DNA of 24,717 bases from 79-D21 sp022839995 (lineage in GTDB: Bacteria > Synergistota > Synergistia > Synergistales > 79-D21). Made by a program: the position numbers and the translations under genes. Every line of letters starts with the position of its first letter. Within the stretch, counting starts at the first letter, position 1. Below the pieces are notes generated by a model that was not told the origin of the DNA, ran no database searches, and saw nothing but the letters and a program-made list of their open reading frames with translations. Of this stretch, positions 6,767 through 13,973 are shown piece by piece. The stretch covers positions 1 through 24,717 of the forward strand of contig JALHIN010000026.1 in NCBI GenBank assembly GCA_022839995.1. Direction: 5' to 3'.

Positions 6767-7801
6767 GTGAGACGGCTGACGGAAATGGCACGGACCAGCG
6801 GCTGAGCGGCCAAGATCGGTCCGGCGGACCTTGAGAAACTGCTGAAATCGTTGAAATCGGATTCCGGCGGACGCCTCCTCACGGGCTGGGACCACGGGGA
6901 GGATGCGGCTCTTTGGGCCATCGACGAAAACCGTGTCGGGATCCTGACACTGGATTTCATCACCCCCATCGTGGACGACCCGGAACTCTGGGGGCAAATC
7001 GCCGCGGCCAACTCCCTGAGCGATGTTTTCGCCATGGGGGGAAGGCCCTTCGTGGCCCTCAACATCGTGGGGTTCCCCGTTCACTGCGAACCCCTCGAAC
7101 TGTTGGAGTCCGTCCTGCGGGGAGGACAAGCGAAAGTGACGGAGGCGGGAGCTGTTCTGGCAGGCGGACACAGCGTCGAGGACGAGGAGCCGAAATACGG
7201 CCTCGCGGTGTTTGGCGAGGTCCGTCGCGACCGAATCTGGCGCGTGTCCGGGGCCCGGCCCGGGGACGTCCTTGTCCTGACGAAACCCCTGGGAACCGGC
7301 CTCTGCACCACCGCGGTCAAGGCAGAAATGGCGGATCTGATCGAGACGAAGCCGGTGTTCGACTCCATGGGGCAGCTCAACGATCTCCCACGGCACCTCG
7401 ATGACGATCTCCACCTCGCGATCCATGCCTGCACGGACGTGACGGGGTTCGGCCTGGCGGGGCACCTCCTCGACATGCTTTCGGGGAACGAAACGGACTG
7501 CATTCTCGATCCGGAGGCCCTCCCGGCCTTCCCAGGCGTCCTGCAGGTGGCCGATATGGGCTTGATCCCGGCGGGTGCCTACCGTAACCGGGAGCTTTAT
7601 TCACCCAGGATCGACGGGCTCGAAAAGCTGCCCCTGAAAAACCAGGACCTGATCTTCGACCCCCAGACCTCCGGGGGACTGCTCTTGGCTGTCGATCCAG
7701 AACGAGCCGATGCCCTGCTGGATCTCTGCCGGGCAGGCTGCGCCCCGAATTCCTGCAGGATCGGCCAGTTCCGGAAGGGCTCAGGAACCATCCGCTTCTG
7801 A
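6767..7801 (+). CDS. selD: Selenide, water dikinase (selenophosphate synthetase), a selenoprotein with in-frame TGA
   Basis: SelD makes selenophosphate from selenide and ATP, the donor for selenocysteine. The frame opens at GTG 6767, seven bases after AGGAGG, and reads MRRLTEMARTSG-TGA-AAKIGPADLEKLL. The TGA (6803-6805, codon 13) falls exactly where SelD has its catalytic Cys or Sec, three residues before the essential Lys16, so it encodes selenocysteine. Translated this way the protein is 344 residues, normal for SelD. Other motifs are EDAALW, the TLDFITP block, GQIAAANSLSDVFAMGG, AGGHSVED-EPKYG, DVTGFGLAGHL and PQTSGGLLL. Gene callers that stop at TGA would start it at 6851 and lose the active site. 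An in-frame GTG at 6725, abutting the yedF stop, is a less likely start. Confidence 0.93.
6806..6840 (+). promoter_or_regulatory. Bacterial SECIS-like hairpin in selD
   Basis: Just after the TGA, 6811-6814 (caag) pairs with 6830-6833 (cttg) and 6819-6822 (gtcc) with 6826-6829 (ggac). This leaves a four-base bulge on the 5' side and a GGC loop at 6823-6825, about 18 bases past the TGA. G at the start of a small apical loop, within roughly 16-37 bases of the UGA, is the known bacterial SECIS pattern that binds SelB. The fold is hand-drawn, and an alternative 5-bp GGTCC/GGACC stem has the same loop. Confidence 0.65.
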
Positions 7802-7826
7802 GTCCCTCCTCGAGAAAGGAGAACAA

Positions 7827-9026
7827 ATGGAATCCATGGACGCACACTACTTGAACAACGCGGCCACCACGTGGCCGAAGCCGAGCTGCGTGGCAACTGC
7901 CATGGCTGCCTTCCTGGAGGGACGCGGGGCCAACCTTGCCCGAGGGTCCGCTTCTCGGCGGGATCTCAGCACCCTCGACATGGTGACGACCTGCCGCATG
8001 GAAATCGCTTCCCTTTTCGGAGGGCCGGATGCGGACCCTCGAAACGTGACTTTCACGGCCAACGTAACCGAGTCCCTGAACATCGTACTCAAGGGCTTCC
8101 TGAAACCGGGCATGAGGGTTGCCACCTCCTCGATGGAACACAACGCCGTCATGCGCCCCCTGAGGCGCCTGGAAAGCGAGGGGGTGTCGGTCACCGTGAT
8201 GCCCTGCACGGCCGAAGGCGTCCTCGAACCCGGAACACTTGCCGGGGCGCTGGAAAAGGGACTCGACCTGGTCGTCCTGTCCCACGCCAGCAACGTCTGC
8301 GGAACGGTGCAGGACCTGGACCGGCTCGCCCCCCTCTGCGCATCCGCCGGCGTCCCCCTCGTGCTGGACACAGCCCAGACGGCCGGGGTTATTCCGGTCG
8401 ACGCCAAGGGATGGAACCTGGCCGCCTGCTGTTTCACCGGGCACAAGGGACTCCTGGGTCCCCAGGGTACCGGCGGAATTCTCTGGAGGGAAGATTTTGC
8501 CTCGGAATGCAGGCCCCTCATCGAGGGCGGTACGGGAAGCTTTTCCCACGAAGAAATTCAGCCTTCGGTGCTTCCGGACAAGTTCGAGGCGGGAACGCCG
8601 AACCTTCCAGGCCTTGCAGGCCTCTTGGCTGCCCTGGACTGGCTGAAGGAGACGGGTATCGGACCGATTCGCCGAAAGGAGGACGAGCTGGGGGAAAGGC
8701 TGCTCACGGGTCTTCTTGAAATTCCCGGGATCAGCTTCTACGGGCGACGGACGATGGAAAGCCGTCTTCCCGTTTTTGCCCTCAACCTCGCGAACCTGGA
8801 CAACGGACGTGCCGCCCTGGAACTGTCGGACCGCTGGGGAATCGAGACCCGACCCGGCTTGCACTGCGCGCCGACCGCCCACAGGACCCTGGGGTCCTTC
8901 CCCCAGGGAGCCCTGCGAATCTCCCCGGGTTTCTTCAATACGGAGGATGAAATCGATCTCTGCCTAGAAGCCGTCGGGATCCTTGCGAGGGAAAATGCCG
9001 GCCGCCGGGGAACCGGCCTGAAATAA
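7827..9026 (+). CDS. Class V aminotransferase: cysteine desulfurase / selenocysteine lyase family
   Basis: A 399-residue PLP enzyme of the cysteine desulfurase group. Visible residues are NNAATTWPKP at the N-terminus, MEHNAVMRP (ring-stacking His105), VLDTAQTAG (Asp181), FTGHKGLLGPQGTGG (Schiff-base Lys207) and RPGLHCAPTAH (catalytic Cys347). It removes S or Se from cysteine or selenocysteine as an enzyme-bound persulfide or perselenide. As the last gene of the yedE-yedF-selD operon, it probably mobilises selenium for SelD rather than serving Fe-S assembly. The ATG at 7827 follows AAGGAGAA. It begins 25 bases after the selD stop, and the same frame runs open upstream without a better start. 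Confidence 0.9.
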   Translation: MESMDAHYLNNAATTWPKPSCVATAMAAFLEGRGANLARGSASRRDLSTLDMVTTCRMEIASLFGGPDADPRNVTFTANVTESLNIVLKGFLKPGMRVATSSMEHNAVMRPLRRLESEGVSVTVMPCTAEGVLEPGTLAGALEKGLDLVVLSHASNVCGTVQDLDRLAPLCASAGVPLVLDTAQTAGVIPVDAKGWNLAACCFTGHKGLLGPQGTGGILWREDFASECRPLIEGGTGSFSHEEIQPSVLPDKFEAGTPNLPGLAGLLAALDWLKETGIGPIRRKEDELGERLLTGLLEIPGISFYGRRTMESRLPVFALNLANLDNGRAALELSDRWGIETRPGLHCAPTAHRTLGSFPQGALRISPGFFNTEDEIDLCLEAVGILARENAGRRGTGLK

Positions 9027-9044
9027 AAAATCCGGAAATTGAGG

Positions 9045-9073
9045 TTGACATGCATTCCCGCCTTTCCTACGAT
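9045..9073 (+). promoter_or_regulatory. Sigma70-type promoter for the CLC gene
   Basis: Perfect TTGACA (9045-9050), a 17-bp spacer and TACGAT (9068-9073). The predicted start near 9080 leaves a leader of about 100 nt. It separates the CLC gene from the selenium operon upstream. No terminator was seen between them. Confidence 0.75.
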
Positions 9074-9180
9074 AGGCTGGCTCCCCGGAAAAACCTTGGC
9101 CCTTGCCGATTTTTCCCATTGCCGACGCGCATTTCGGAGAGTCTCGCGTGCGGGGCCGACCAATGGAGTGACATCCCGCC

Positions 9181-10578
9181 GTGATAGATGACCGCAACAT
9201 CAGGGAACTCGCCGTCCTTTCCTACAGCCTCGCCAAGTGGCTCCTGCTCTCCGTCCTTGCGGGTGCAGTCGTCGGAACTGCGACCTCTTTTTTCCTCCTC
9301 GCCCTTGAATGGAGCATCGGTTTCGTCAGCGGACTCCCTTCCTGGCGCTTTGCCCTCCTGCCCATCGGGCTGGTCACCAGCGCCGCCATCGTCAGGCACC
9401 TGGCCCCGGACGCCTCCGGGCACGGCACGGAGAAGGTCATCGAAGCGATACACCAGCGGCAGGGACGGATCGCCTTCAAGGTCGTGCCCGTCAAGCTCGT
9501 CGCAACGATCATCACCCTCGCGGCAGGCGGCTCGGCCGGGAAGGAAGGTCCCTGCGCCCAGATCGGCGCCGGGCTGATGTCCGTTATGTCCTCCCTTTTC
9601 CGCTTCGAGGATCTGGATCGCAAGAAACTTGTTGTCTGCGGTATTTCCGCGGGCTTCGCGGCGGTCTTCGGCACACCCGTGGCGGGAGCCATCTTCGGTG
9701 TTGAGGTCCTCTACGTCGGGCAGATGTTCACCGACGTCCTCCTGCCATCCCTAGTGAGCGGGATAACGGCCTACCTCGTGTCGATGCACTGGGGCGTCGT
9801 CCACGGGGCCCAGCCCCTGTTCCTGATCCCCGACACCTCGGGACACGTGCTCGCCTGGACGATCGGGGCCGGGGTCTTTTTCGGCCTGGTTTCGCTCCTT
9901 CACATCGAGATGCTGAAGCTCGGGGAAGGTCTCTTCAGGAAATGGAAGGTCCATCCCCTGGCGAAACCGCTGGCGGGAGGCCTTCTTCTCCTCGCTGTGA
10001 CCGCAGTGACGGGAAGCCGTTACCTCGGCCTGGGCATGGACACGATCAATGCCGCCATGGCCGGGGACCCGATTCCACGGGCAGCCTTCCTGGTCAAGTC
10101 GCTTTTAACCGCTATCACCCTGAGTTGCGGCGGGAGCGGCGGCATCGTCACCCCGACCTTCTTTGTCGGTGCAACCTCCGGATCGTTTTTTGCCAGCCTT
10201 TTCGGCCTGGACCGGGCCCTCTTTTCAGGAATCGGACTCGTGGCCGTGCTGGCTGCCTCCGCCAACACACCCATCGCAGCCATGGTCATGGGCATCGAGC
10301 TTTTTGGGGCGAAGGCGGCCCCCCTGGGCGCGGTCAGCTGTGTCGTCGCCTTCCTCATCTCCGGGCATCGGAGCGTCTACCCCAGCCAGATCCTCGCCCG
10401 CTCGAAATCAAAGGCCATCGTCCTTGAGGAACCGGCCCGGATGGATTCGACCCGGTCGACCCCCCGTTTTTCCGGCCTGCTTCTCACGAAGGCCTGGCGT
10501 TTCCTTCGCCCGCGAATTCGAGCCACGATAAGGGACATCGACCGGGCCCTCTCCGACCGCCACAACATGAAACCCTAA
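9181..10578 (+). CDS. CLC-family chloride channel/transporter
   Basis: A 465-residue multi-span membrane protein of the CLC family. The family blocks are ASGHGTEKVIEAI (the first anion-site loop), GGSAGKEGPCAQIG with the gating glutamate Glu122, FGTPVAGAIFGVEVLY, and GGSGGIVTPTFFVGATSG, the GxFxP-type loop. Aligned by eye to the E. coli CLC exchanger, FGVEVL matches FIIEEM, so the inner proton glutamate (E. coli Glu203) is Val176. Channels usually carry valine there and H+/Cl- exchangers glutamate, which suggests uncoupled chloride movement, though the alignment is manual. No C-terminal CBS domains are present. The start is GTG 9181, with a weak GGAGT site about 12 bases upstream. Confidence 0.9.
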   Translation: MIDDRNIRELAVLSYSLAKWLLLSVLAGAVVGTATSFFLLALEWSIGFVSGLPSWRFALLPIGLVTSAAIVRHLAPDASGHGTEKVIEAIHQRQGRIAFKVVPVKLVATIITLAAGGSAGKEGPCAQIGAGLMSVMSSLFRFEDLDRKKLVVCGISAGFAAVFGTPVAGAIFGVEVLYVGQMFTDVLLPSLVSGITAYLVSMHWGVVHGAQPLFLIPDTSGHVLAWTIGAGVFFGLVSLLHIEMLKLGEGLFRKWKVHPLAKPLAGGLLLLAVTAVTGSRYLGLGMDTINAAMAGDPIPRAAFLVKSLLTAITLSCGGSGGIVTPTFFVGATSGSFFASLFGLDRALFSGIGLVAVLAASANTPIAAMVMGIELFGAKAAPLGAVSCVVAFLISGHRSVYPSQILARSKSKAIVLEEPARMDSTRSTPRFSGLLLTKAWRFLRPRIRATIRDIDRALSDRHNMKP

Positions 10579-10622
10579 GGCTCCATTTTTGTTTCGGTTC
10601 CGTTTCAAGTTTGCCCTTTTCC

Positions 10623-10651
10623 TTGTCTTTAGGCTGGCATAGGTCTAAAAT
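10623..10651 (+). promoter_or_regulatory. Promoter of the RuvC-like gene leader
   Basis: TTGTCT (10623-10628), a 17-bp spacer and TAAAAT (10646-10651). The predicted transcript starts near 10658 and meets a strong intrinsic terminator about 135 nt later, before the downstream gene. Confidence 0.7.
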
Positions 10652-10657
10652 GACAGG

Positions 10658-10794
10658 TAGGAAGGAAAATTTGCCGCGGGGGGAAAGCTGATGCAGGAAC
10701 CCGGAGGCAGCCGGTTTTCCAGGACAATCCAATCGCAAGGAATATCCGCTCTCACGGCGGCAGGGGGTTCTTCTCCCTGCCGCCTTTTCTTTTT
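10658..10794 (+). ncRNA. Structured leader RNA / candidate small RNA (about 137 nt) ahead of the RuvC-like gene
   Basis: The stretch is bounded by a good promoter and an intrinsic terminator and so should give a discrete short RNA. A long hairpin can form between GGAAA-GCTG (10682-10690) and CAGC-cgg-TTTTCC, starting at 10708, with a short bulge. CCGG repeats lie in its loop region, followed by a less structured stretch and then the terminator stem. No match to SRP, 6S, tmRNA, fluoride, cobalamin, TPP or c-di-GMP RNAs was seen. It may be an attenuator controlling the gene, a guide-like RNA for its product, or both. The 39-codon frame inside it favours attenuation. Confidence 0.5.
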
Positions 10795-10810
10795 CGGGGG
10801 GAGGCGATGA
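10691..10810 (+). CDS. Candidate 39-aa leader peptide, translationally coupled to the RuvC-like gene
   Basis: The ATG at 10691 follows GGGGGG at 10678-10683, about 7 bases away. The frame runs through the whole terminator hairpin and ends at TGA 10808-10810, overlapping the downstream ATG (10807-10809) in an ATGA arrangement. The peptide opens MQEPGGSRFSRTIQSQ and ends CRLFFFGGRR, with no recognised domain. A ribosome translating it would occupy the terminator stem and could let transcription continue, so it may be a leader peptide for attenuation rather than a functional protein. A chance open frame of this size is quite possible. Confidence 0.35.
   Translation: MQEPGGSRFSRTIQSQGISALTAAGGSSPCRLFFFGGRR
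10756..10794 (+). terminator. Intrinsic terminator inside the leader of the RuvC-like gene
   Basis: A perfect 10-bp stem GGCGGCAGGG/CCCTGCCGCC (10756-10765 with 10775-10784) with a 9-nt loop is followed by TTTTCTTTTT (10785-10794). It sits 12 bases before the ATG of the downstream gene, where it can only reduce that gene's transcription unless it is bypassed. Confidence 0.9.
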
Positions 10811-12141
10811 CCGTGGAAGCGAACCAGAGGGAGAGAGCCCTGGCGATTGACATCGGAGACACCTACCTTTTCGCCATGATTTCGAACGCACCCCTTTCCC
10901 GGGCAGTCCTTGTGAAAAACCCGGTCGACCGGGTAGCCATCGATCGGGCGCGGCGATCGATGCAGTCCGATCCCGAAAAGTTCCATGCCGAGGTGGGGCG
11001 TATCGCGGCCTGCGTGGATGCCACCTGCGACCTGGTCCTGCGGAAGTGCCTCGAATGGCAGGTCGGTTCGATCGCCATCGGCACCCGTTCCATTCGAAAC
11101 CCTTTTTCGATTCGCCCAAGGGCCCTACGGGACAACCCTCTCCTGAACCTGAGCCTTCACCTCTTGAGCACCCTGCGGTTCCGCTGCGCCCTGGCGAGGA
11201 TCGACGTCCACCTCGTGGACGAGACAAACACCAGCCGGATCGACGCCCTGGGCATGGAGCCGGTGGCGGGGAAAAGAAACCGAGCAAGGGAATACGCGAC
11301 GGGACGGTTGACCCGGAAGGAGTACCACAGCACCACGGGTGCGGCGATCCACCGGGACATCAACGCGGCCATCAACATCGGCAGGATCGTCTTCGGCGAC
11401 TCCTTCGCGGAGCCGATCCTGAAAGGGCGGCAGTGGGAACACCCGGAGGTCGAGTTCATCGACATCGAAAACCGCGAAAAGGAAAGCTTCTCTTCCCCCG
11501 CTCACCGGCCCCTGTCGGCAGAAGAGGTCGACGGGCTGGTCAAGGAATTGGCCGGGATCGCGGTCGAGGAAGCCAGGGATGCCGCACTCCGGGAAAAGCT
11601 CGAGGACAGCATGGCCTGCCTCATTCACCCCGGGCATGGATTCAAGGAGATCGAGAGCTTTGCCGAACGAACCGACGAGGAAATCCCGGGACTCAACACC
11701 AAGAGGCTGCGCCGTTACCTGAAGCGCCGGAGGGACCTGGCGGAAAACGCCCGGCAGATGGGGTTCGTCGTTTCCAGGAGGGCGAAGAAGGTTCTCGTGG
11801 AGTGGAACCCCGAGGAAGAGGAGGCTCTCCAGGCCGAGGGGGAAGCCCTTGCGCTGGAGGCCGAAGGGGGAGGAATTCGCTCCCTGCTTTCCGCGGCCCT
11901 TTCCCTCCAGTCCAGGAGCGAGGCCCGGGCTGCCCGCAGGGAAACACTGGAAAAAATCCTCACCGCCCAGGTGCCGGCGGGAACCACCTATCACGTCGAT
12001 TCCCCCCCCGCTAGGGTCCGGTTCATCCGAACCCGGCGCGATACCTACGCCTTCCCGGACATCCTCGAGGTTCTTCCTGCAAATGCCCGGCCATTTTTGG
12101 TCGAGACGGTCAAGCGAGCGAAGGTCCGGATCAGCGGTTAA
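10807..12141 (+). CDS. RuvC-fold protein related to the C-terminal half of TnpB/Cas12, with unknown C-terminal region
   Basis: A 444-residue protein. Residues 11-200 follow the TnpB (IS605 OrfB) RuvC order. LAIDIGDTY gives RuvC-I Asp15, and a helical stretch ends in VGSIAIGTRSIRNPF, where TnpB has its RuvC-II Glu but here Gly/Arg. Next comes HLVDETNTSR, matching the TnpB segment before its zinc ribbon, then IHRDINAAINIGR with RuvC-III Asp184. Both CxxC pairs of the ribbon are absent (IDAL and HSTT instead). The WED/REC half found N-terminally in TnpB is missing. Residues 201-444 are charged and mostly helical, and I do not recognise them. ATG 10807 follows GGGGGGAGG. There are no transposase genes or element ends, so it may be a domesticated, probably nuclease-impaired TnpB relative. 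RuvC-like resolvases are an alternative, but the HRDINAAINI block favours TnpB. Confidence 0.65.
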   Translation: MTVEANQRERALAIDIGDTYLFAMISNAPLSRAVLVKNPVDRVAIDRARRSMQSDPEKFHAEVGRIAACVDATCDLVLRKCLEWQVGSIAIGTRSIRNPFSIRPRALRDNPLLNLSLHLLSTLRFRCALARIDVHLVDETNTSRIDALGMEPVAGKRNRAREYATGRLTRKEYHSTTGAAIHRDINAAINIGRIVFGDSFAEPILKGRQWEHPEVEFIDIENREKESFSSPAHRPLSAEEVDGLVKELAGIAVEEARDAALREKLEDSMACLIHPGHGFKEIESFAERTDEEIPGLNTKRLRRYLKRRRDLAENARQMGFVVSRRAKKVLVEWNPEEEEALQAEGEALALEAEGGGIRSLLSAALSLQSRSEARAARRETLEKILTAQVPAGTTYHVDSPPARVRFIRTRRDTYAFPDILEVLPANARPFLVETVKRAKVRISG

Positions 12142-13012
12142 CCTGCCAGGCTCCGACGGAAATCAGGCCCGCACCCAGGACCATGGCAGTAGAAACGGGC
12201 TCGCCGAGTCCGAAAACTGCCACAAGGGTGGCAGATAGCGGATTGAGGTACATCAGGACGCCCGCCTGCGAGGCGGGGAGGATTTTGAGCGCATCGTACC
12301 AGAAGACATAGGCCAGGCCCGAGCAGAAAACCCCCAGGAAAAGGACGCAAACCCATCCCTGGAAGTCCAGCCGGAAAACCGAACCGAGGTTGCCCACCCC
12401 CACGAAAAGGGCGGTCGTCATAAGCCAGCCGGCAAGCATGACCCGGAGCATCATCGGTGCCGGTCGGTGCCGCTTCAGGAAATTTCGCGAAAGCACGCTG
12501 AAAACGGCCCAGTTGAGGGCGCTCAGGAGAACGAGCAGGTCCCCCACCGAGCCGGGATCCTTCATCAGAAGCCTCCCGAGATCTCCCCGAGTGACCACGA
12601 GAAGCACTCCGGCGGCCGCCAGGGCAAGGCCGGTCCACCTCCTGGGGGTCATCTTTTCTCCAAGGAAAAGGGTCCCCAGGATGGCGATGAAGACGGGCAT
12701 ACTGGAGATGATCCAGGCCGACGTCGCAGCCTGGGCGGTTTTCAGCCCGGTGCTCTGGATGAGGTGATGAAAAGGCACTCCCAGGAAGCCGAGAAGGACA
12801 ACCAGCCCCCATTCTTTCAGGGTTAGCGGGTCCTTTTCGCCCCGCAGCGCAGCGAAAAGGAACAGGACGGCCACGCCGAGCCCGAACCGAAGCCAGACCA
12901 GCGGGAGAGGGGAAAGGGTCCGCAGGCTCACCTTGATCGCCACGAAGGAGGCTCCCCAGGAAACCGCGGCAGCAATCCCCGCCGCGAGGGCTTTCCCTCG
13001 GTTCTGTTCCAT
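12131..13012 (-). CDS. EamA/DMT-family transporter (10 spans)
   Basis: A 293-residue drug/metabolite-superfamily permease built from two EamA repeats, with ten predicted hydrophobic spans. The first repeat begins AAAVSWGASFVAIKVSL and ends FLGEKMTPRRWTGLALAAAGVLLV; the second includes LVLLSALNWAVFSVLSRNFL and ends with FGLGEPVSTAMVLGAGLI. Such proteins usually export amino acids or metabolites, but the substrate is not evident. The start ATG 13012 has GGGAGGGGGTGA upstream. Its last codons overlap the 3' end of the RuvC-like gene by 11 bp, tail to tail. It is divergent from a second EamA gene of the same length, with a 79-bp gap. Confidence 0.88.
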   Translation of the reverse strand: MEQNRGKALAAGIAAAVSWGASFVAIKVSLRTLSPLPLVWLRFGLGVAVLFLFAALRGEKDPLTLKEWGLVVLLGFLGVPFHHLIQSTGLKTAQAATSAWIISSMPVFIAILGTLFLGEKMTPRRWTGLALAAAGVLLVVTRGDLGRLLMKDPGSVGDLLVLLSALNWAVFSVLSRNFLKRHRPAPMMLRVMLAGWLMTTALFVGVGNLGSVFRLDFQGWVCVLFLGVFCSGLAYVFWYDALKILPASQAGVLMYLNPLSATLVAVFGLGEPVSTAMVLGAGLISVGAWQVNR

Positions 13013-13076
13013 GGCCTCACCCCCTCCCGAATGGCCATTATGGACATTGCGTCGCGGGGGCGCAAGGGGAAATCCA

Positions 13077-13085
13077 TGCTAAACT
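13077..13085 (+). promoter_or_regulatory. Extended -10 promoter suggesting a leaderless mRNA
   Basis: TGC-TAAACT (13077-13085) is an extended -10. The ATG of the downstream exporter begins 7 bases after it, where transcription would start, and there is no ribosome site between. A leaderless transcript is the simplest reading. Confidence 0.4.
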
Positions 13086-13091
13086 GGTGCC

Positions 13092-13973
13092 ATGGCTGAA
13101 TCCGGAAAACCCGTGCTCAACCCCGTCCTCGCCCTCGCCGTCGGCATTGCGGCCATCTCCACCGGAGCGATCTTCGCCCGGGCGGCGGATGCCCCCTCCC
13201 TGACGATCGCCGCCTATCGGGTCGGGCTGGCTTCCCTGCTCCTCGCTCCCTTTGCCGCATGGAGATGCCCAAAGGAGCTTTCCGGCCTCGACCGCCGGGA
13301 CTGGCTGGCCGTCCTGGGAGCCGGTTTTTTCCTTGCGGTGCATTTTGCCACCTGGATCGCTTCCCTGGGGTACACCTCCGTGGCTAGTAGCGTCGTCCTC
13401 GTGGAAACCATCCCGCTCTGGGTGGGAATCATGACCCCCCTCGTGACCGGGGAAAGACCCGGTAAGGCGACGATCGCCGGAATCGCCCTGAGCTTCACGG
13501 GGGGCATCCTGATCGGTGCGGGCGATTTCGCCCTCGGGGGCAGAGCCCTCCTCGGAGACGCGCTTGCGCTGGCGGGAGGATTTTCAGGGGCCCTGTACAT
13601 CATGCTGGGGCGCAACGTTCGCCCCCGGCTTTCCCTCCTGGCCTACGTTACGACCTGTTACGGGACCGCCGGGATCCTCCTCTGGATCTTGGTCCTCGCC
13701 TCGAAAACCCCCTTCACCGGTTTTTCGGCGCCGACCTGGTGGGCCTTCGCCGGGATGGCGCTCATCCCCCAGGTGATCGGCCATTCTTCCTACAACTGGG
13801 CCCTTCGCTGGTTCTCTGCCAGCACGGTCGCCGTCTGCCTCCTCGGAGAACCGATCGGAAGCACCCTCCTGGCCTGGATCTTCTTCGGAGAAACCCTGAC
13901 TGCCTGGAAAACTGCAGGCGGTGCGCTCATCCTTGCGGGGATCGTCCTGGCTGCCCGGGCCGAAAAAGGCTAG
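13092..13973 (+). CDS. EamA/DMT-family transporter (10 spans), divergent partner
   Basis: A 293-residue two-repeat EamA permease. The first repeat has AISTGAIFARAADAPSLTI and SLGYTSVASSVVLVETIPLW; the second has LAGGFSGALYIMLGRNV and ends with LGEPIGSTLLAWIFFGETL. It differs clearly from the divergent EamA protein, so the pair is not a recent duplication. Substrate unknown; export of an amino acid or related metabolite is typical of the family. No Shine-Dalgarno sequence precedes the ATG. An extended -10 just upstream suggests a leaderless mRNA. Its TAG overlaps the stop of the convergent homoserine dehydrogenase in the palindrome CTAG. Confidence 0.88.
   Translation: MAESGKPVLNPVLALAVGIAAISTGAIFARAADAPSLTIAAYRVGLASLLLAPFAAWRCPKELSGLDRRDWLAVLGAGFFLAVHFATWIASLGYTSVASSVVLVETIPLWVGIMTPLVTGERPGKATIAGIALSFTGGILIGAGDFALGGRALLGDALALAGGFSGALYIMLGRNVRPRLSLLAYVTTCYGTAGILLWILVLASKTPFTGFSAPTWWAFAGMALIPQVIGHSSYNWALRWFSASTVAVCLLGEPIGSTLLAWIFFGETLTAWKTAGGALILAGIVLAARAEKG

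Noticed and set aside
6851..7801. selD starting at the ATG after the TGA
   Set aside because: This would remove the catalytic Sec/Lys region, has no ribosome site, and ignores the strong AGGAGG at 6754-6759.
7377..8882. Minus-strand open frame of 501 codons opposite selD and the desulfurase
   Set aside because: Antisense shadow without motifs; the plus-strand genes are certain.
8998..9030. Terminator after the cysteine desulfurase
   Set aside because: A GCCGG/CCGGC stem exists at the gene end but is followed by an A-rich, not T-rich, stretch.
10658..10720. Fluoride riboswitch near the CLC and RuvC genes (GCTGATG at 10687)
   Set aside because: The 3' GCTGATG is present, but the conserved 5' GATGG part and the pseudoknot partner are missing, and it is downstream rather than upstream of the CLC gene.
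10807..12141. Active IS605/IS1341-type insertion sequence
   Set aside because: No TnpA, no recognisable ends, the TnpB N-terminal half and zinc ribbon are missing, and the gene overlaps its neighbour neatly.
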